DNA of 64,000 bases from Monosporascus cannonballus (Eukaryota > Ascomycota > Sordariomycetes > Xylariales), in NCBI GenBank assembly GCA_004154925.1, contig QJNS01000120.1, positions 124,001 through 188,000 on the forward strand, in the 5' to 3' direction. This document shows positions 59,091-64,000 of the stretch, in pieces. The notes under the pieces are model-generated. The model was not told the origin of the DNA. It was given only the letters and a program-made list of their open reading frames with translations, and ran no database searches. The first letter of the stretch is position 1. Every line of letters begins with the position of its first letter. Position numbers and translations under genes: made by a program.

Positions 59091-60797
59091 ACATAAATTT
59101 TAAACGTATGAAAGAAAAAATAAAAAAATAATTTAAAATATTTATTATGCTATAAAAATAATACATATTAATTTGAAGCAAAATAAATAATATTGGAAAT
59201 TTATTTTTTTTTAAAAATATTTTAAAATTATTTGAAATAATTATATATAATATATTAAGTTTATTATAACGAGTTATTTTTATAACCTTAATTTAACGGG
59301 AAAAAAAAGAAAATTATTTACGTTACGGTTAGCAAGTTAATACTATAACCGCCTTTAACTTAAATTATTTCTAGCTTATTTTACGGAAAACTTTTACTTA
59401 TACAAAACCTAAAATTTGCGTTACCGAATACGGCAGAAATAACTTTAATATAAGCGCAGCTAATAACGCCAAACCTTTTTTAAAAAGTTTATCAAATAAA
59501 CTTTTCAAAACGTTTTTTGTGCCTTTAATTGATAGGTTAATTTTAAAATCTAATTAATCTTTATCATTTTATATATTTAAAATTATTTTTGCTTAAATCT
59601 TTTAATATAATTAAGACGTTATTCTATAATTTCGCGGATTATACCTATAATAAAAAAACGATTCGAATACTAAGAACGAACCTTAGAAATAAGGCTGCGG
59701 AATTTCATATCGAAATAACGTATTAAATGGTTTCTTTTAGCCTTATTACGCCAAGTTATAAAGCCGGTAACCTTTAGTGATAAAATACAGTATAATCTTA
59801 GATACACCGAATATCTACTTATATACATTAAAAAAATATAATTAAATTATTTTAAGATTATTTTAAAATAATTATTTAATATATTTATTTATAATATTAA
59901 GCTTTAACGTAACCAAACGGACAAACCTTTTTTTCCAGTTTCGAATTTATCCAAATCGAAAACCGAAATAACTTTTTATAAGGTTTATTTTCTTTTTTTA
60001 TAATATTAAATAAAAATATTCTTTTTATGGATAAAAATATCGCAAAATCCATAATAAGCTAAATAATATAATAAAAGGCCCTTTTCGCAAATAAAAGATA
60101 TTTTAGGTATTTGTCGAAAATTATACCCAAAACAGAAATATTTTTATAAATAAAAATTTATAACTTTTAAAACTATTCGGAAATTACTCTTATATTAAGA
60201 TAACATAAAATATAAATGGTTTACGATATTATATTATCTCAAATATTAAACGTTTAATAATTTAAATTAGAATACAAAAATTAAAAATTAAAATTATTAA
60301 AAATAATCAGAATTTACGAAACAAAATACATTAGTAATTTTCTGAATATTTTCAACCTTAATATTAATATTAAAATTATTTCGATTTATAAAGACGTTAT
60401 TTGCCGAAAATCATTAAAATATGCAACGAAATTGCATTAAGAAATCCGTAATTTTATTAATAATAAATTCGGCAATTTTAACCTAACGCATATATAAAAA
60501 TTCGCTATTATTTTGTATACAAATATTTGGTAAAATATTCCCGCCCTAAATCGGTAATAAACATTAAAAATATTAATAAAATAATCAAAAAATAATTAGG
60601 GCAAAAAATTACTTATCAGATCGTTATATAAAATTCTTTAATTTAAGATATAATAAGATTTTCCGGTAATTAAAGTACTAAATTATTTAGGTAATTAATA
60701 ATAAATTTATAACGAATATCGTTAATAATATTTTCGTTATAATAAAATATTTCGGCTATTGTATTATTAATATTAATATATATTTTATTACTATTAT
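59091..60797. other. RIP-degraded AT-rich sequence, unidentified
   Basis: No LTR and no recognisable domain. Long TA-rich runs and abundant TAA/TAG in all frames. Possibly the left part of the same element as 58884-59090 and 61024-64000, because the sequence character is continuous across the solo LTR. The last five bases (ATTAT) are the TSD of the solo LTR. Confidence 0.35.
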
Positions 60798-61018
60798 TGT
60801 TAGGGGCTAAGGAAGTGTGCTAAGGAATTATGCGCATCATAAAGAAGATGCTTAGCATTCTATGCGTCATCCCTACGCAATCGCTACGAGGCAGATGCGG
60901 GGTAGTTGCTTTATAAGTAGTTGCTTACTCCTCTTTCAGAGAAGAAGGGCAAGCTTCAGACTGGTCCTTAACATACCCGTATTGTTCCTCTTACTCTGAT
61001 CTTCAACAACACATAACA
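60798..61018. repeat. Solo LTR, 221 bp, unmutated
   Basis: TGTTAGGGGC to CACATAACA with flanking ATTAT (60793-60797 and 61019-61023). Normal G+C, no RIP, inserted in heavily RIPed DNA. TTTATAAG near 60910 could be its TATA box. A different family from all other LTRs here; no internal region, so the product of LTR-LTR recombination or a non-autonomous element. Confidence 0.85.
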
Positions 61019-61023
61019 ATTAT

Positions 61024-64000
61024 CTGGTATTACAAATATATTTTTAACCTCGGCCCATTTCGTTACCATTTAATTAAAATATCGTTATTTTGCCCGGTTA
61101 TTAATAATTTATAAAATATTGAAATAATTATAAAATAATATTTATTAATAAATATTAATTTCCAATTTAATAATTATATTTTGCGCTATTTATTCTTTAC
61201 GAATTGCATATAAATTTCAACGTTTTCAATTATCCAATTTGCGCTTAATTTATTACCTTAGGTTATAACGAACTTTTTCGATATTATTTTATACTGCCAA
61301 CATATTGGCTTTTCGCATCCGAACCTTTTTGGTATACGGATTTTAAAATAATAATTCGTCGGATTTCCGACGCTTAAGTAAAAAGGGTATCGCAAAACTA
61401 AAAACCAATAATCCTAAATGCAATTATTTTAGAATAATTTCAGAAATTAGACCGCCGTAATCAAAAATAACGTATTATAATAAGGGAAGGTAATAAGATT
61501 TAATTAAGCTGGACATAAAAGGAATTAGGTAACTAAATAGAAAAAACAAAATGAAAAATTTTTAATAGGTGTAGAATTTTAGCTAAATAGAAATTTATAT
61601 AAAATATACGAAACTCAAAGGGTTATCGATAAGAAATTTTGTACCCATAAAATTTAAAATAAAATTTGCCTAATTAAATAATATTAATTACCTTTTTAAC
61701 CCCTTTTTGAATAAATATTCAAAATAAATAAAAAAAGGTTAATTGAAATAATTTATAAAATATATATTATTTTTTTAATTTTCTTACAACCTTAATAGCC
61801 GGTCTTAAAATAATTATATTCTAATAGAAATAAATCTCCCGAATAATATAAATATCTTTTATCTAAAACGTTATTCGCTTACTATAAATAACGCAAAGAT
61901 TATTACTTTAAAATAAAAAAACTAAAATACTTCTGTAATTTTTTGCAATATTTTTAAAACAAACGCTTTTATTCGCATAAATTGGAATAATGTATTTACA
62001 AATACTTCGCGAACGATACGCTAAAATAATACTTTCCCGAAAATAAAGCGGGTATTTTTCTAGTACTTTTGAATTTCGTGGAATACATTTACTAGAAAAT
62101 ATTAATAATAAAATAATTATGAAATAATCCGGGCTATATACTTATTATCAGGCTTCCGTCTATAACGCCGAACTTTACGCGTAAATGCCTTTGGCTAAAG
62201 CTTTATTGGTTTACCTAGCGTTTTTTTGGCGGATTTAGGAACAAAGTTAATTAATGGTATTGGCTTATCTTATATTATACGTCGAGTAGGCAAATGTCCA
62301 GTAAATTTAGGTAACGGGAGAAAATTATAAATAAAATTATTGGAATTTTGGTTAAATTCGCTCTGGATATCGTCAGTTCGTAAAAGATTTAAAGCATTAC
62401 CTAAAACGGATAACTTTTTAATTATACTGTTTCGGTAGTATTAGGCTCAAATTAAAGTAAGTAAAATAAATGGCTCCATTATAAGAGTTTAATAAAAAAA
62501 GCGATGTTCGAAAAAATTAAAACGTAACTTTAAAACCTTATATCGCCAGCTATCCACGTAATTTCGATTATCTTTTTTTCTATTTTCGCCAATTATCCAT
62601 TTATTACAAAAAAAATATATTATATCTTTAATCGAATTTATTACAATACCGAAATAATATCGTAAATTTTCGAGAATTTCAACTTTCGCAATAATAATTT
62701 CGATAATAATAAATTATTAGAAAATACTTTTTTACAAAATAATAATCTTAATTAAGATAATAATTCAGAAAATTCTGTTACCGATAGCTAGGATAATAAC
62801 GAAATACCTAGCAAAAATTATTTGTAAAAATGCGACGATAAAAATTACTAAAACCAAAAGCCGATTAAAATAAATTCGAATCAAAAACAAGATATCCGAA
62901 AATCAAATTCGGAATTTAGCCATTTATAATTTAGCTAATAATTACCAAACGAAAAATAACCTAATTTACCAAGCCTACCCAGCCAAAAAAACCCGTTTTA
63001 TTACGCCAGACCATTCGAGCCGATCCTAATCCCAGATATAACGAAGGGCCGATTTTCCTATTGTTAACCGAGAATACTACGAATATCAGAAGCGTTAGCA
63101 CAAGGACTAGGTGGTTTAGTTTTAACGGCAGTTATAATTTCAAAAGAACGTTAGCAGCAAAAATAACGAAAACCTATTAAACAAAGTTATCGGCATATTC
63201 AATAAAACAAACCGTAATTCGGAATATTAAAAGAACTTTATATAGGTTTGTTAACAGATAACTGGGTAGCCCAAGATCAAATATCGGCGATATAAGTATT
63301 ACTTTATATATCCCATCTTTCCCAAAAAACCGAAACAAATTCCATAAAAAAATACTTACGGAACAATATATGTCGTAAGAAAGTAAATTAAATAAATTTA
63401 ATTACTAATAACAAGGTTCCTAATATAATTATAATATGTATATAGTTTGAAATAATCTTAAAATAATTATTATATAACTTTTTATCAATAGGTTTTTATG
63501 GGACTCTTTTTATTTTCAGCTTTTTTCTTTTTTTTAAGGGTAATAATCTTAATATAATCCTAATATATTATAATTAAAACCTAATATTACTTAAAGTATT
63601 TAATTTTAATTACATTCTTTTAATTAATTATTTCGTATTTCAGCATTTATTTAGTAAGGAGTTTTTAAATAAATATTTTCGAATTATAATATTATTTTAC
63701 AGTAACGGCTTTAAACCACCAGCAATAAAAACATACATAAAATATATACGGACATATATTAACGCAGTTATTAAACATGGACTTAAAGATATCCCCTTAA
63801 AGTTTTATATATTAATTTGTTATAACGTTTGGATTTCGCCTTATTTAGCATTTTCGTTCCAAAAAGTTATTATTTATTAGATTAGCCGGAAATAAAAAAG
63901 GCGTTATTTCTTAATTAATATCCAATTTTGTAACATCAAATCGAATAAGTTTAATGGCGACAAACTATTACGTCGGTTAAAAAAGCTAGGAATAACCGAC
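61024..64000 (+). pseudogene. RIP-degraded coding remnant, unidentified, runs off the window
   Basis: Plus-strand frames contain runs that look like former protein: LPTYWLFASEPFWYTDFK near 61300-61355, a frame over about 62150-62630 broken only by TAA/TAG/TGA that RIP could have made from Gln, Arg or Trp codons, and YYEYQKRxHKDxVVxF with SKNNENLLNK near 63080-63200. More plus-strand signal continues at 63720-64000. I do not recognise the family. A large transposon protein or a degraded helicase-like gene would fit the size, but nothing here proves either. Confidence 0.35.

Noticed and set aside
1..64000. CRISPR arrays, bacterial operons, riboswitches, rRNA
   Set aside because: The regular repeats present are LTR-internal tandem units; intron structure, RIP and retrotransposon content are eukaryotic (fungal). 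No rRNA-like conserved blocks were seen.

Overview
The window looks like an AT-rich, heterochromatin-like block of a filamentous ascomycete (Pezizomycotina) genome. Three things point there: repeat copies saturated with C-to-T / G-to-A transitions (the signature of repeat-induced point mutation, RIP), nested LTR retrotransposons of the fungal Gypsy (chromodomain) and Copia types, and one intact intron-containing gene of the fungal rhodopsin-domain (PTH11/SAT4-like) membrane protein family. Almost every open frame other than that gene is a fragment or shadow of dead transposon coding sequence.

Layout. 1-715: unmutated single-copy-looking flank. 716-33719: one Copia element (target duplication CCAAT, 240-bp LTRs) split by three Gypsy insertions: A (1914-15468, minus, TSD GTTAT), C (17346-24091, plus, TSD AAGCT) and D (25834-32394, minus, TSD TAATA). 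A is itself split by Gypsy B (7486-14193, plus, TSD CCTGG/TCTGA) and carries a 132-bp unmutated solo LTR (14327-14458, TSD GAATA). Taking the inserts out leaves a Copia of about 6.1 kb reading Gag, protease, integrase, RT, RNase H, followed by an embedded tRNA-like sequence, a polypurine tract and the 3' LTR. 33725-35997: the gene island. 36003-52071: Gypsy F (TSD TGGCA/TAGCA), whose interior is a palimpsest: F 5' part, Gypsy G (39567-44811, TSD ATTAT) in the RT, the 3' half and 3' LTR of a third family (H), a truncated minus-strand C-like element, then the genuine F 3' end. 52077-58127: short unmutated flanks around a Copia-like LTR (K) split by a small Copia J (52231-57680, minus, TSD GAACC). 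58128-64000: a 5' LTR plus leader (I), a truncated H LTR, a palindrome-rich block resembling the subterminal region of a DNA transposon, and about 5 kb of RIP-degraded sequence with weak plus-strand coding signal, interrupted by a fresh 221-bp solo LTR (60798-61018, TSD ATTAT).

Main observation: all seven Gypsy copies that keep their 3' end (A, B, C, D, F, G, H) carry, between the chromodomain region and the 3' LTR, a reading frame on the strand opposite to gag-pol. It starts around Met-x-Cys and has the spacing CX2CX6CX8CX2CX6-7C of a Zn(2)Cys(6) binuclear zinc cluster, followed by a charged, helix-like tail. Missing cysteines are nearly all Tyr (TGY to TAY), as RIP would produce. The Gypsy LTRs share conserved ends and a TCACGTGAC palindrome but have family-specific, repeat-built middles. 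Domain limits inside the RIPed copies are approximate; LTR ends and TSDs were read directly.
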